A DNA stretch of 64,000 nt, from assembly GCF_900162695.1 (NCBI RefSeq), contig NZ_FUIH01000007.1, positions 1,736,001 to 1,800,000 of the forward strand. The letters are read 5' to 3'. The notes below the pieces were generated by a model. The model had not been told where the DNA came from and made no database searches. It saw nothing but the letters and a program-made list of their open reading frames with translations. The translations under genes and the position numbers were made by a program. This document shows, one piece after another, positions 25,144 to 32,706 of the stretch; the stretch's first letter is position 1; each line of letters begins with the position of its first letter. Source of the DNA: Virgibacillus siamensis. Lineage in GTDB: Bacteria > Bacillota > Bacilli > Bacillales > Amphibacillaceae.

Positions 25144-25149
25144 TATAAT
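25144..25149 (+). promoter_or_regulatory. -10 element of the acuABC operon
   Basis: TATAAT lies 26 bases before the acuA GTG. No good -35 is present at 16-18 bases (TAAAAA), which may mean weak or activated transcription. Confidence 0.45.
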
Positions 25150-25174
25150 GAAAGTAGTTAAGGGTGGTGAAAAT

Positions 25175-25828
25175 GTGGAGCATGTTAAAACGTACCATTC
25201 AACAGAACGAAAAACTGATAAAGGCTCTGTCATAATTGAAGGGCCGGTCCCTTCTTCCGAGTTGCAGAAATACGATTTCCATGAACATTTAACAGCATTT
25301 CGACGCGCACCGCAACAATTCGAAGCAATCAAAAATATTGCCGACTTTGAAGAAGGACGCATCATTATTGCCAGGACTGAAAATACAATCATCGGGTATG
25401 TTACTTATTTGCATCCGGATCCACTGGAACGGTGGTCCGAATTTAAAATGGAAGATCTGATTGAACTTGGTGCAATTGAAATCATACCTGAATATCGGGG
25501 GGCCGGTATTGCATCCGGACTTCTGAAGCTATCGATGCTTGATGATTATATGGAAAATTACATTGTCATTTCCACTGAATACTATTGGCACTGGGATTTA
25601 GATGGTACGCGCCTCAGTGTTTGGGACTACCGAAAAGTGATGGAGAAGATGATGGCTGCAGGCGGACTTGTTCCCGCACCAACAGATGATCCGGAAATCA
25701 TCTCCCATCCTGCAAACTGCCTGATGGTTAGAATTGGAAATAACGTACCGGAATCGTCCATTGAACAATTTGATAAACTCCGATTTTTACAACGGCATCA
25801 ATACCGCAACATGAGGGAGGGGTTGTAA
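25175..25828 (+). CDS. acuA: Acetoin utilization protein AcuA, GNAT protein acetyltransferase
   Basis: A 217-residue GNAT acetyltransferase. In B. subtilis AcuA acetylates and inactivates acetyl-CoA synthetase AcsA. The acetyl-CoA loop is EYRGAGIASGL and the YVTYLHPDPLERWSE block is family-specific. The GTG start gives MEHVKTYHS, matching the B. subtilis N-terminus; an ATG nine codons earlier overlaps the -10 element and lacks a ribosome-binding site. First gene of acuABC. The acsA target gene, divergent from acuA in B. subtilis, is not here, so the substrate must be encoded elsewhere. Confidence 0.94.
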   Translation: MEHVKTYHSTERKTDKGSVIIEGPVPSSELQKYDFHEHLTAFRRAPQQFEAIKNIADFEEGRIIIARTENTIIGYVTYLHPDPLERWSEFKMEDLIELGAIEIIPEYRGAGIASGLLKLSMLDDYMENYIVISTEYYWHWDLDGTRLSVWDYRKVMEKMMAAGGLVPAPTDDPEIISHPANCLMVRIGNNVPESSIEQFDKLRFLQRHQYRNMREGL

Positions 25829-26479
25829 ATGCTAGTTGAAGAGATTATGAAGACAGATGTAACAGCACTGCCGCCAACAGCACTGATTGCAGAGGCATTA
25901 AAACTGCTTCATGAAAACAAAATCCGTCACATCCCCATTATTAATGAAAAGAAAAATGTCATTGGAATTGTTTCCGATCGGGATGTCCGGGATGCGTCGC
26001 CATCAATTTTTGAAAAAAATAAAGAAAATACGGAACTGCAAAATGAAATTCATACGATTATGAGTAAACCGGTAGTTACTGTTCATCCTCTCGATTTTGT
26101 AGAGGAAATAGCCGGGATATTCTATGAGGAAGAATTTGCATGTCTTCCCGTGGTCAGCAATGATAAACTGGTTGGATTAATCACAGAGAAGGATATGCTT
26201 CATACGTTAATTAAAATCACCGGTACAAATGTTCAAAGCTCCCATATTGAAGTTAAAGTCCCGCATAAACCAGGGATTCTCCCTGAAGTTGCAGCAATAT
26301 TTGGAGCCCGAAAAACCAACATAACATCTGTGTTAGTCTACCCATATAAAGATGATCCAAGCTATAAAATTCTTGTTTTCCGCATTCAGACTATGAATCC
26401 ATTACCAGTTATTCATGATATCCGGGAAGCAGGATATGAGTTAATCTGGCCAACCGCTGATACGGGGCCAAACCTATGA
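25829..26479 (+). CDS. acuB: AcuB, CBS-pair and ACT domain protein
   Basis: A 216-residue regulator with two CBS motifs (about residues 3-60 and 75-135) and a C-terminal ACT domain (about 138-205, VKVPHKPGILPEVAA). CBS pairs bind adenosyl nucleotides and ACT domains bind small metabolites, so it probably senses energy or metabolite state for the AcuA/AcuC cycle; its exact role is unknown. The ATG follows the acuA stop directly and its ribosome-binding site (GGGAGGGG) lies in the end of acuA. Its last codon overlaps acuC (ATGA). Confidence 0.94.
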   Translation: MLVEEIMKTDVTALPPTALIAEALKLLHENKIRHIPIINEKKNVIGIVSDRDVRDASPSIFEKNKENTELQNEIHTIMSKPVVTVHPLDFVEEIAGIFYEEEFACLPVVSNDKLVGLITEKDMLHTLIKITGTNVQSSHIEVKVPHKPGILPEVAAIFGARKTNITSVLVYPYKDDPSYKILVFRIQTMNPLPVIHDIREAGYELIWPTADTGPNL

Positions 26480-27642
26480 CTTGCAATGCAGCCTTTGTTT
26501 TTTCAGATGCCTTTTTAAACTACCATTTTCATTCGGATCATCCTTTTAATCAGACACGGGTTCTATTATCAAAAGCGTTATTGGAACAATCCGGTCTGCT
26601 GACTAACGAAAATATCATTAAGCCGCGAAAAGCGACAATGGAAGAACTCGGTCTTTTTCATGATGTAAGTTTTGTTGAGGCGGTTCAGAAAGCTGGCAGT
26701 GGCAGACTCGACCCTGATGAAGGACTGGAATATGGACTTGGCACAGAAGATACACCTGTATTTGAAGGGATGCATGAAGCATCCAGTTATTTGGTTGGAG
26801 GTACCCTTACAGCGGTCGACCAGGTGTTGCAAGGCAACAGTGAACACGCACTCAATCTTGGCGGCGGCCTCCACCATGGGTTCAAGCGAAAAGCAAGTGG
26901 ATTCTGTATTTATAATGATGGGGCAGTTGCGCTGAAATATATCCGTAAAAAGTATGGACTTCGGGCATTATATATTGACACAGATGCTCATCATGGTGAT
27001 GGAGTACAATGGGCATTCTATGATGATCCACAGGTTTGTACATTATCAATCCATGAGACTGGCCGCTATCTTTTCCCCGGAACCGGAAATGTAAATGAAC
27101 GCGGCATTAAAGAAGGCCACGGCTTTTCATTCAACATACCTATTGATGCATTTACAGAAGATGAATCTTTTTTGCAGGTTTATGAATCCGCCATACGGAA
27201 TATTGCAGCCTATTTTAAGCCGGACGTTATCATAACACAGAACGGGGCTGACGCGCATACATACGATCCGCTCACCCATCTTTGCACTACAATGGAGAGT
27301 TACGCCAAAATACCACAACTGGCACATGAAATTGCTCATGAATATTGTGAGGGACGATGGATTGCCCTTGGCGGAGGCGGATATGATATGTGGCGGGTCG
27401 TTCCTCGTGCCTGGTCGCAAGTTTGGAGTGTCATGAAAACAGGATCTGAACAAATCGGCCCGATACCGGAAACGTGGCTTAGACAATGGCAGCCGGAAGC
27501 TCCTGTTGCACTGCCGAAAAACTGGCACGATGATAGAAGCATTGTTCCGAATATTCCACGCAAAAACGAAATTATGGATAAAAACGCGAATCTGCTGCAG
27601 AACGCTTTAAAGTATACCAATCATATACAAACGGAGAGATGA
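26476..27642 (+). CDS. acuC: AcuC, class I histone-deacetylase-type protein deacetylase
   Basis: A 388-residue zinc-dependent lysine deacetylase. In B. subtilis it reverses AcuA acetylation of acetyl-CoA synthetase. Landmarks are GGGLHHGFKRKASGFCIYND with the catalytic His pair, the zinc ligands in DTDAHHGDG, QNGADAH, and ALGGGGYD. The start overlaps the acuB stop by 4 bases, indicating translational coupling. The stop codon lies in the shared terminator with ccpA. Confidence 0.95.
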   Translation: MTCNAAFVFSDAFLNYHFHSDHPFNQTRVLLSKALLEQSGLLTNENIIKPRKATMEELGLFHDVSFVEAVQKAGSGRLDPDEGLEYGLGTEDTPVFEGMHEASSYLVGGTLTAVDQVLQGNSEHALNLGGGLHHGFKRKASGFCIYNDGAVALKYIRKKYGLRALYIDTDAHHGDGVQWAFYDDPQVCTLSIHETGRYLFPGTGNVNERGIKEGHGFSFNIPIDAFTEDESFLQVYESAIRNIAAYFKPDVIITQNGADAHTYDPLTHLCTTMESYAKIPQLAHEIAHEYCEGRWIALGGGGYDMWRVVPRAWSQVWSVMKTGSEQIGPIPETWLRQWQPEAPVALPKNWHDDRSIVPNIPRKNEIMDKNANLLQNALKYTNHIQTER

Positions 27643-27662
27643 TTTTTCATCTCTCCGTTTAT
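27629..27662. terminator. Terminator between acuC and ccpA
   Basis: AAACGGAGAGATGA and its exact complement surround a TTTT loop, with A and T residues on both sides. The acuC TGA stop is part of the left arm. Confidence 0.85.
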
Positions 27663-27678
27663 TAGCTTTCATAGATGA

Positions 27679-28674
27679 TTACTTTGTTGAATTTCTTTGC
27701 ACAATTCGGTGTGGAAGAACAACCTTTTTCTCGTCGACTTCCTCTTTATTCATAAATTTCGTCAACAGTCGCATAGCAACCGCGCCAATATCATACATAG
27801 GCTGGACTATTGTTGACAGGGTCGGACGAACCATTGTTGCCAGTCTCGTATTATCAAATCCGAATACTTCCAGATCTTCAGGTACTTTATAGCCTTTATC
27901 CTGTGCACCGTGAATAACGCCCAGTGCCATTTCATCAGATGCCACGAAAACTGCTGTCGGCCTGTTCTCTAGTGCGAGCAGTTCTTCTACAACCTTTATT
28001 CCTGAATTATAGGTATAGTCACCTTCCAGAATGTAATTATCGTCAATATTGATTGATTTTTCCCGTAACGCACGCAGATACCCTTTATATTTTTGCTGAT
28101 TAATCAGCGTATCCTCCCGTCCGGAAATGAATGCAATTTTATCATTCGCATTATCAATCAAGAATGAGGTGGCTTCGTAAGCAGCTACTTCATAATCGAT
28201 ATTAACGGATGGAATTGTGTCTGTTTCATCGTACGTAGCTGCCAGAACAACCGGGATTGATGAACTTTCGAATTGGTCCACATGTTCTTTGGAAATGTTA
28301 CCGCCCATAAAAAGAATACCGTCAACCTGTTTCTCCAGCATCGTATTAATGAGCTGCAGTTCTTTGTCTTTGTTTTGATCAGAGTTACTTAAGATCATAT
28401 TGTACTTGTACATCGTTGCAATGTCTTCAATACCTCTCGCAAGTTCTGCAAAAAAGATGCTGGAAATGTCCGGGATGATCGCCCCGACCGTTGTCGTTTT
28501 TTTACTGGCCAGTCCGCGGGCAACGGCGTTCGGCCTGTATCCCAATTGTTCAATGGTGTTCAGCACTTTTTTACGGGTTGCAGGCTTTACATTTGGATTT
28601 CCATTAACTACCCTTGATACTGTTGCCATCGATACATTTGCTTCTCTTGCCACATCATAAATTGTTATGTTCAT
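27679..28674 (-). CDS. ccpA: Catabolite control protein A
   Basis: A 331-residue LacI-family regulator that, with HPr-Ser46-P or Crh, binds cre sites and governs carbon catabolite control. The helix-turn-helix is TIYDVAREANVSMATVSRVV (residues 4-23) with the hinge helix RPNAVARGLA. The core is a periplasmic-binding-protein fold. Neighbours aroA upstream and acuC downstream match B. subtilis, but the motPS (ytxDE) pair usually found between acuC and ccpA is missing. GGAGGT precedes the ATG. Confidence 0.97.
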   Translation of the reverse strand: MNITIYDVAREANVSMATVSRVVNGNPNVKPATRKKVLNTIEQLGYRPNAVARGLASKKTTTVGAIIPDISSIFFAELARGIEDIATMYKYNMILSNSDQNKDKELQLINTMLEKQVDGILFMGGNISKEHVDQFESSSIPVVLAATYDETDTIPSVNIDYEVAAYEATSFLIDNANDKIAFISGREDTLINQQKYKGYLRALREKSINIDDNYILEGDYTYNSGIKVVEELLALENRPTAVFVASDEMALGVIHGAQDKGYKVPEDLEVFGFDNTRLATMVRPTLSTIVQPMYDIGAVAMRLLTKFMNKEEVDEKKVVLPHRIVQRNSTK

Positions 28675-28739
28675 GCTAATCTACCTCCATAAATACGGTT
28701 CCTATGCATATATCATACTTTACCGGGAAAAAAAACACA

Positions 28740-28777
28740 AAAAATTTAAGGCTGATCGTAAATAGATCAGCCTTAAA
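28740..28777 (-). terminator. Terminator of aroA
   Basis: TTTAAGGCTGATC and its exact complement flank a 7-base loop. On the minus strand it is followed by TTTTTTGTG. It separates aroA from ccpA, so the two need not be co-transcribed. Confidence 0.88.
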
Positions 28778-28781
28778 TCAG

Positions 28782-29855
28782 CTACTTGCGATTCGAAAAT
28801 GCTTCCAATTCTTTGTTAAACGTATCAAATGTCGGGATATCCATCTGTTGGGCAGCATCGGATAATGCAACTGCTGGATCAGGGTGAACCTCCGCCATCA
28901 CCCCGTCAGCACCGATTGCAAGGGCTGCCTTTGCGGTTGGCAGCAATATATCCCTGCGTCCCGTTGAGTGTGTGACATCAACCATAACCGGCAAGTGTGT
29001 TTCCTGTTTAAGAATTGGCACCGCAGAAATATCAAGTGTATTTCTAGTAGCCTTTTCATACGTACGAATACCACGCTCACAAAGAATAATATTTCCATTG
29101 CCACGGGAGATGATGTATTCAGCAGCATTAATGAATTCTGAAATAGTTGCTGACAAACCGCGTTTCAGCAACACGGGCTTATCAACTTCCCCTGCAGCTT
29201 TTAACAATTCAAAGTTTTGCATATTGCGTGCACCGATTTGAATGACGTCAATATAATCGGCCGCTTCTTCGATATGGGCTGGGTTAACAATTTCACTGAC
29301 GACAGCGAGATCAAACTCATCTGCCACCTTCTTCAAAATTTGCAAACCTTCCAGTCCAAGACCTTGGAAATCATATGGAGAAGTTCTTGGTTTGAATGCG
29401 CCGCCCCGTAACAGTTTATTTCCATTGCGTTTAATTGCCTTGGCTACTTCTGCAACCTGATCATAACTTTCCACCGCACATGGTCCGAAAATATTATGCG
29501 TGTTCCCATCACCGAACTTTTCCCCTTTAATGTCGATAACCGTATCCTCAGGCTTCATTTTTCTGGAAACCAGTAAAGCTTTTCGGTGATCATCTTCTTG
29601 CAATTCCAGACTTGCTTTAAAAATCTCTTTAAAAATATGTTCAATCGTGGAATTGTCAAATGGTCCATTATTCTTTTCGGAAAGTTTATCAAGCATTTTC
29701 CGTTCTCTGACCGGATCAAACCGCTTAATGCTCTGTTTATTTTTCACTTTACCGATTTGTTGTGCTGTTTTCCCACGCTCAATGATAAGATCCAGCAACT
29801 CCATATTAATCCTGTCAAGATTCTCACGCAGTTGTTCCAATTCATTTTGGCTCAT
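28782..29855 (-). CDS. aroA: Bifunctional chorismate mutase / DAHP synthase
   Basis: A 357-residue fusion. Residues 1 to about 85 form an AroQ chorismate mutase domain (LRENLDRINMELLDLIIERG). The rest is a KDO8PS-like DAHP synthase (GPCAVESYDQ, LRGGAFKPRTSPYDFQG, IQIGARNMQNFELL). DAHP synthase opens the shikimate pathway, and in B. subtilis the mutase domain mediates feedback inhibition by prephenate and chorismate. GGAGG precedes the ATG. It has its own SigA promoter and terminator. Confidence 0.97.
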   Translation of the reverse strand: MSQNELEQLRENLDRINMELLDLIIERGKTAQQIGKVKNKQSIKRFDPVRERKMLDKLSEKNNGPFDNSTIEHIFKEIFKASLELQEDDHRKALLVSRKMKPEDTVIDIKGEKFGDGNTHNIFGPCAVESYDQVAEVAKAIKRNGNKLLRGGAFKPRTSPYDFQGLGLEGLQILKKVADEFDLAVVSEIVNPAHIEEAADYIDVIQIGARNMQNFELLKAAGEVDKPVLLKRGLSATISEFINAAEYIISRGNGNIILCERGIRTYEKATRNTLDISAVPILKQETHLPVMVDVTHSTGRRDILLPTAKAALAIGADGVMAEVHPDPAVALSDAAQQMDIPTFDTFNKELEAFSNRK

Positions 29856-29922
29856 TTTTACCCCTCCTGAACTCTATCTTTTTACCTGATTGAAATAGGC
29901 CAATTTTTAATAATTAGAAACT

Positions 29923-29951
29923 ATTATAACGAAATTATGTGGCTTTGTCAT
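29923..29951 (-). promoter_or_regulatory. SigA promoter of aroA
   Basis: On the minus strand ATGACA and TATAAT are spaced by 17 bases, about 70 bases before the aroA start. Confidence 0.75.
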
Positions 29952-30006
29952 CAGGAAATTTTAAAAATCTGGGTTTTTAAAAAGCCAATCATATCAGGCT
30001 ATTTGA

Positions 30007-30020
30007 TGTAAGCGCTTCAT
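30007..30020. promoter_or_regulatory. Degenerate cre-like CcpA site
   Basis: TGTAAGCGCTTCAT contains the AAGCGCTT core of CcpA operators but is one base short of the symmetric TGWAANCGNTNWCA pattern. It lies about 55 bases upstream of the aroA -35, between ytxH and aroA. Confidence 0.3.
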
Positions 30021-30101
30021 CTGTTATCAAATACAGATTTGCAGTAAGAGTGCCAGTTTTTTACATTTAAAAATTTTTTTCAGACAAATTGTTTTCTAAT
30101 C

Positions 30102-30142
30102 AAAAAAAGATCTGCAGCGTTAATTCACGTGCAGATCTTTTT
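30102..30142 (-). terminator. Terminator of ytxGH
   Basis: AAAAAGATCTGCA and its exact complement flank a 13-base loop, with T residues on the minus strand. Confidence 0.85.
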
Positions 30143-30145
30143 CCC

Positions 30146-30553
30146 TTATTTATTATCTTCTGCTTCTTCTGCCGCCTCTTCAATTGCATCTGCGAGTTCT
30201 TCTGCTGCTTCCTCTGCGGCAGTCTCCTGATTTTTCCGCTCATTCCATTTTCCCTGAACATTTTTGGTCAATTCCTGCGTCTTTTGAGTGAATTTTTCCT
30301 TTGAGTCTGCAGCTTTTGACTTTAGATTTGAGCCCTTTTCATATGCCATATCTTTCAAGCCGGAGCCCTTTTCATATGCGGCGTCCTTCCATGTACCGGC
30401 ACGCCCTTTTAGCTGTGTTGCACCATCATTCAGATTTCCCCGCAGTTCATGACCTGCTTTTGGTGCAAATAATAAAGCCGCAGCTGCACCAACGAATCCG
30501 CCAATAAGCGTTCCAATCAGAAAGTCTTTACTGTTAATGTTGCTCTCTCCCAT
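30146..30553 (-). CDS. ytxH: YtxH domain protein
   Basis: A 135-residue YtxH-family general stress protein. The hallmark N-terminal segment FLIGTLIGGFVGAAAALLFAPKAG (membrane helix with the APKAG end) is followed by a long charged amphipathic region with near-repeats of AYEKGSGLKDM and AYEKGSNLKSK, then an Ala/Glu-rich tail. In B. subtilis ytxGHJ is stress- and stationary-phase controlled. It lies 17 bases after ytxG in one operon. No ytxJ is visible downstream; a terminator follows at once. Confidence 0.92.
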   Translation of the reverse strand: MGESNINSKDFLIGTLIGGFVGAAAALLFAPKAGHELRGNLNDGATQLKGRAGTWKDAAYEKGSGLKDMAYEKGSNLKSKAADSKEKFTQKTQELTKNVQGKWNERKNQETAAEEAAEELADAIEEAAEEAEDNK

Positions 30554-30570
30554 ATAACCTTCCTCCGTTC

Positions 30571-30978
30571 TTATTTATTTTTCTTCCTTTTCAAATAATC
30601 GACTGCCTTATTTCCCCATTGCATAACCTGTGATGTTTGATCCTGATTTTCGGAAGCGGAATTGGAAATGCTCTTCGATAATTTGCTTAATGAACCATTA
30701 ACACCCTTAACCGTTTCGCCAATTCCTTTAATCCCTTCAAATAGTCCATCTAATTTTGTCGATTTTTCATTTACATCGTCAGCCAGTTTATTGGTTTTAT
30801 TCAACAAGGCAGATGTTTCGGATGTTATGCCCTGCATTTGTTTTTCAAGGCTGTCCAATGTTCCTCCAACATTATTCATCGTTTGCTTTGCCGCTTTTAG
30901 TGTAATAATTAAATAAACAACAAGTACGGCAAAAGCCACTGCAACGATTATTGCTGCGATATACAACAAACTCTCCAC
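30571..30978 (-). CDS. ytxG: YtxG, DUF948 protein
   Basis: A 135-residue DUF948 protein. One N-terminal membrane helix (LYIAAIIVAVAFAVLVVYLII) is followed by a coiled-coil region (LDSLEKQMQGITSETSALLN) and a basic end. A GTG start is proposed because AAGGAG lies 11 bases upstream and this places the membrane helix at the N-terminus as in relatives; a longer frame to an upstream ATG would add 28 unlikely residues. Operon with ytxH. The promoter region contains a perfect palindrome. Confidence 0.85.
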   Translation of the reverse strand: MESLLYIAAIIVAVAFAVLVVYLIITLKAAKQTMNNVGGTLDSLEKQMQGITSETSALLNKTNKLADDVNEKSTKLDGLFEGIKGIGETVKGVNGSLSKLSKSISNSASENQDQTSQVMQWGNKAVDYLKRKKNK

Positions 30979-31092
30979 TGGTAATTCAGCTCCTTCGAAT
31001 CCTATGACATTTAATGCGGAATCATTTTTGTCACAAAAGATGAAAATATTTTTATTACACATTCCCTAAATAACATTACATAAACATATCAT

Positions 31093-31125
31093 AACATACC
31101 AGTTGACTGCTTGTACCAGTCAACT
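31093..31125 (-). promoter_or_regulatory. Promoter of ytxGH overlapped by a perfect palindrome
   Basis: On the minus strand TTGACT and the extended -10 TGGTATGTT are 19 bases apart. The exact inverted repeat AGTTGACTG - 7 bases - CAGTCAACT (31101-31125) covers the -35 and most of the spacer, where a repressor would exclude RNA polymerase. A SigB or SigH promoter as in B. subtilis was not found. Confidence 0.45.
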
Positions 31126-31252
31126 AAACAATAATGCACTTTTAATGCTCCGGATTGAGCATAAAAAGCTGAGAGTTAACTTGCAGTCGAGAGGCAAATA
31201 CCGAACCTTGGAATTACCACCGATTTGCAAGAAATTATTATAAATGCGAAAT

Positions 31253-31274
31253 AGAGCCCTTCATCCAAGGCTCT
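31253..31274 (-). terminator. Weak terminator of murC
   Basis: AGAGCC pairs with GGCTCT across a 10-base loop directly at the murC stop, followed by ATTTCGCATTTAT. The T tract is poor. The remaining 180 bases up to ytxG also hold an A/T-armed repeat, ATGCTC/GAGCAT (about 31141-31166). Confidence 0.45.
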
Positions 31275-32596
31275 TACGCATTCAATCTGTTATTTTCGGA
31301 CAGAGAAAGTTGCTCTTCATAAGCCTGCTGAAACTTCTGAATATCTCCTGCTCCCATAAAAATCAGCACACTATCTTCGTTCTCGCGCAGTAATTCCGTA
31401 CTGGACAATTCCAATATGGCGCTTCCTTCTATCCGTTCCTGTAAATCATGAATGGTAAGCTTACCGCTATCCTCACGGGCAGACCCGAAAATATCGCATA
31501 AATAGACATTGTCAGCATTGGAAAGACTATCTGCAAATTCCTGTAAAAAAGTTTTCGTTCTCGAAAATGTATGCGGCTGGAAAATTGCAGTTATGGATTT
31601 TCCCGGATACTTTTTGCGCGCAGAATCAATAGTTGCTGTGATCTCTTTTGGATGATGTGCATAATCATCAATTAAAATCTGATCACCAATTTTCTTTTCC
31701 GTAAATCGGCGCTTTACGCCCTGGAACGTACTGAGTGCCTTGATATCATCAGCCTTCATATCTTCATAATGGCAAATCGCAATCACAGACAATGCATTAA
31801 GAATATTATGATCCCCATACATTGGAATTTGGAACGTATCATAAAACGTGTTACGTACAAATACATCAAATTCAGTTCCGTTGTCTGTTTCCCTTACGTT
31901 TTGTGCCTGAAAATCATTTGTTTCGGCAAATCCGTAATAAACAACCGGAACTTTTGCCTGGATTTTCTGTAATTGTTCATCATCACCACAGGCAATGATC
32001 CCTTTTTTCACTTTCTCTGCCATTGACTGAAATGCTTTAAAGACATCATCAATACTTGTGTAATAATCCGGATGATCAAAGTCAATGTTGGTCATGATTG
32101 CATAATCAGGCTCATACCGCAAAAAATGGCGGCGGTATTCACACGCCTCGAAAGCAAAATACCTGCTGTCTACATGCCCTTTTCCGGTACCATCGCCAAT
32201 TAAGTAAGAGATCGGATAAGTTTCATTTAAAACATGTGCCAGCAGACCAGTAGTTGATGTCTTTCCATGTGCGCCTGTTACAGCAATACTGGTAAACTGT
32301 TTAAGCCATTCCCCTAAAAATTCGTGATATCTGTAAAAAGATAAACCTTGTCGCTTCGCTTCTTTTATTTCCTGATGCTCATCAGAAAATGCATTCCCGG
32401 CGATTATGGTTAACCCCTCTTTGATGTTGCTTTCTGCAAAAGGAAGAATCGGGATATTTTTCTTTTCCAATGCTTCCTGTGTAAAAAAACGTTTTTCCAC
32501 ATCGGAACCCTGCACCTTTTCCCCTGAATCATGAAGTATTTGGGCAAGTGCGCTCATCCCGGTCCCCTTGATACCAATAAAATGGTAAGTTGTCAT
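31274..32596 (-). CDS. murC: UDP-N-acetylmuramate-L-alanine ligase
   Basis: A 440-residue cytoplasmic Mur ligase that adds L-Ala to UDP-MurNAc. The N-terminal nucleotide fold starts with HFIGIKGTGMSALA, the ATP loop is TGAHGKTSTT (107-116), and the family motif DDYAHHP is present in the C-terminal half. Length is normal. GGAGG precedes the ATG. It follows the NAPRTase gene by 110 bases on the same strand and has ytxG downstream, as in B. subtilis. Confidence 0.97.
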   Translation of the reverse strand: MTTYHFIGIKGTGMSALAQILHDSGEKVQGSDVEKRFFTQEALEKKNIPILPFAESNIKEGLTIIAGNAFSDEHQEIKEAKRQGLSFYRYHEFLGEWLKQFTSIAVTGAHGKTSTTGLLAHVLNETYPISYLIGDGTGKGHVDSRYFAFEACEYRRHFLRYEPDYAIMTNIDFDHPDYYTSIDDVFKAFQSMAEKVKKGIIACGDDEQLQKIQAKVPVVYYGFAETNDFQAQNVRETDNGTEFDVFVRNTFYDTFQIPMYGDHNILNALSVIAICHYEDMKADDIKALSTFQGVKRRFTEKKIGDQILIDDYAHHPKEITATIDSARKKYPGKSITAIFQPHTFSRTKTFLQEFADSLSNADNVYLCDIFGSAREDSGKLTIHDLQERIEGSAILELSSTELLRENEDSVLIFMGAGDIQKFQQAYEEQLSLSENNRLNA

Positions 32597-32706
32597 AAAA
32601 AAGAACCTCCAAAAAATATATAAAAACCTTTATATTCGTTACTTCTCAATAGTCACTTCAATCATTATAGCAAAACTCTCGCCACTGTAAAATAAATTAC
32701 ATGTTG

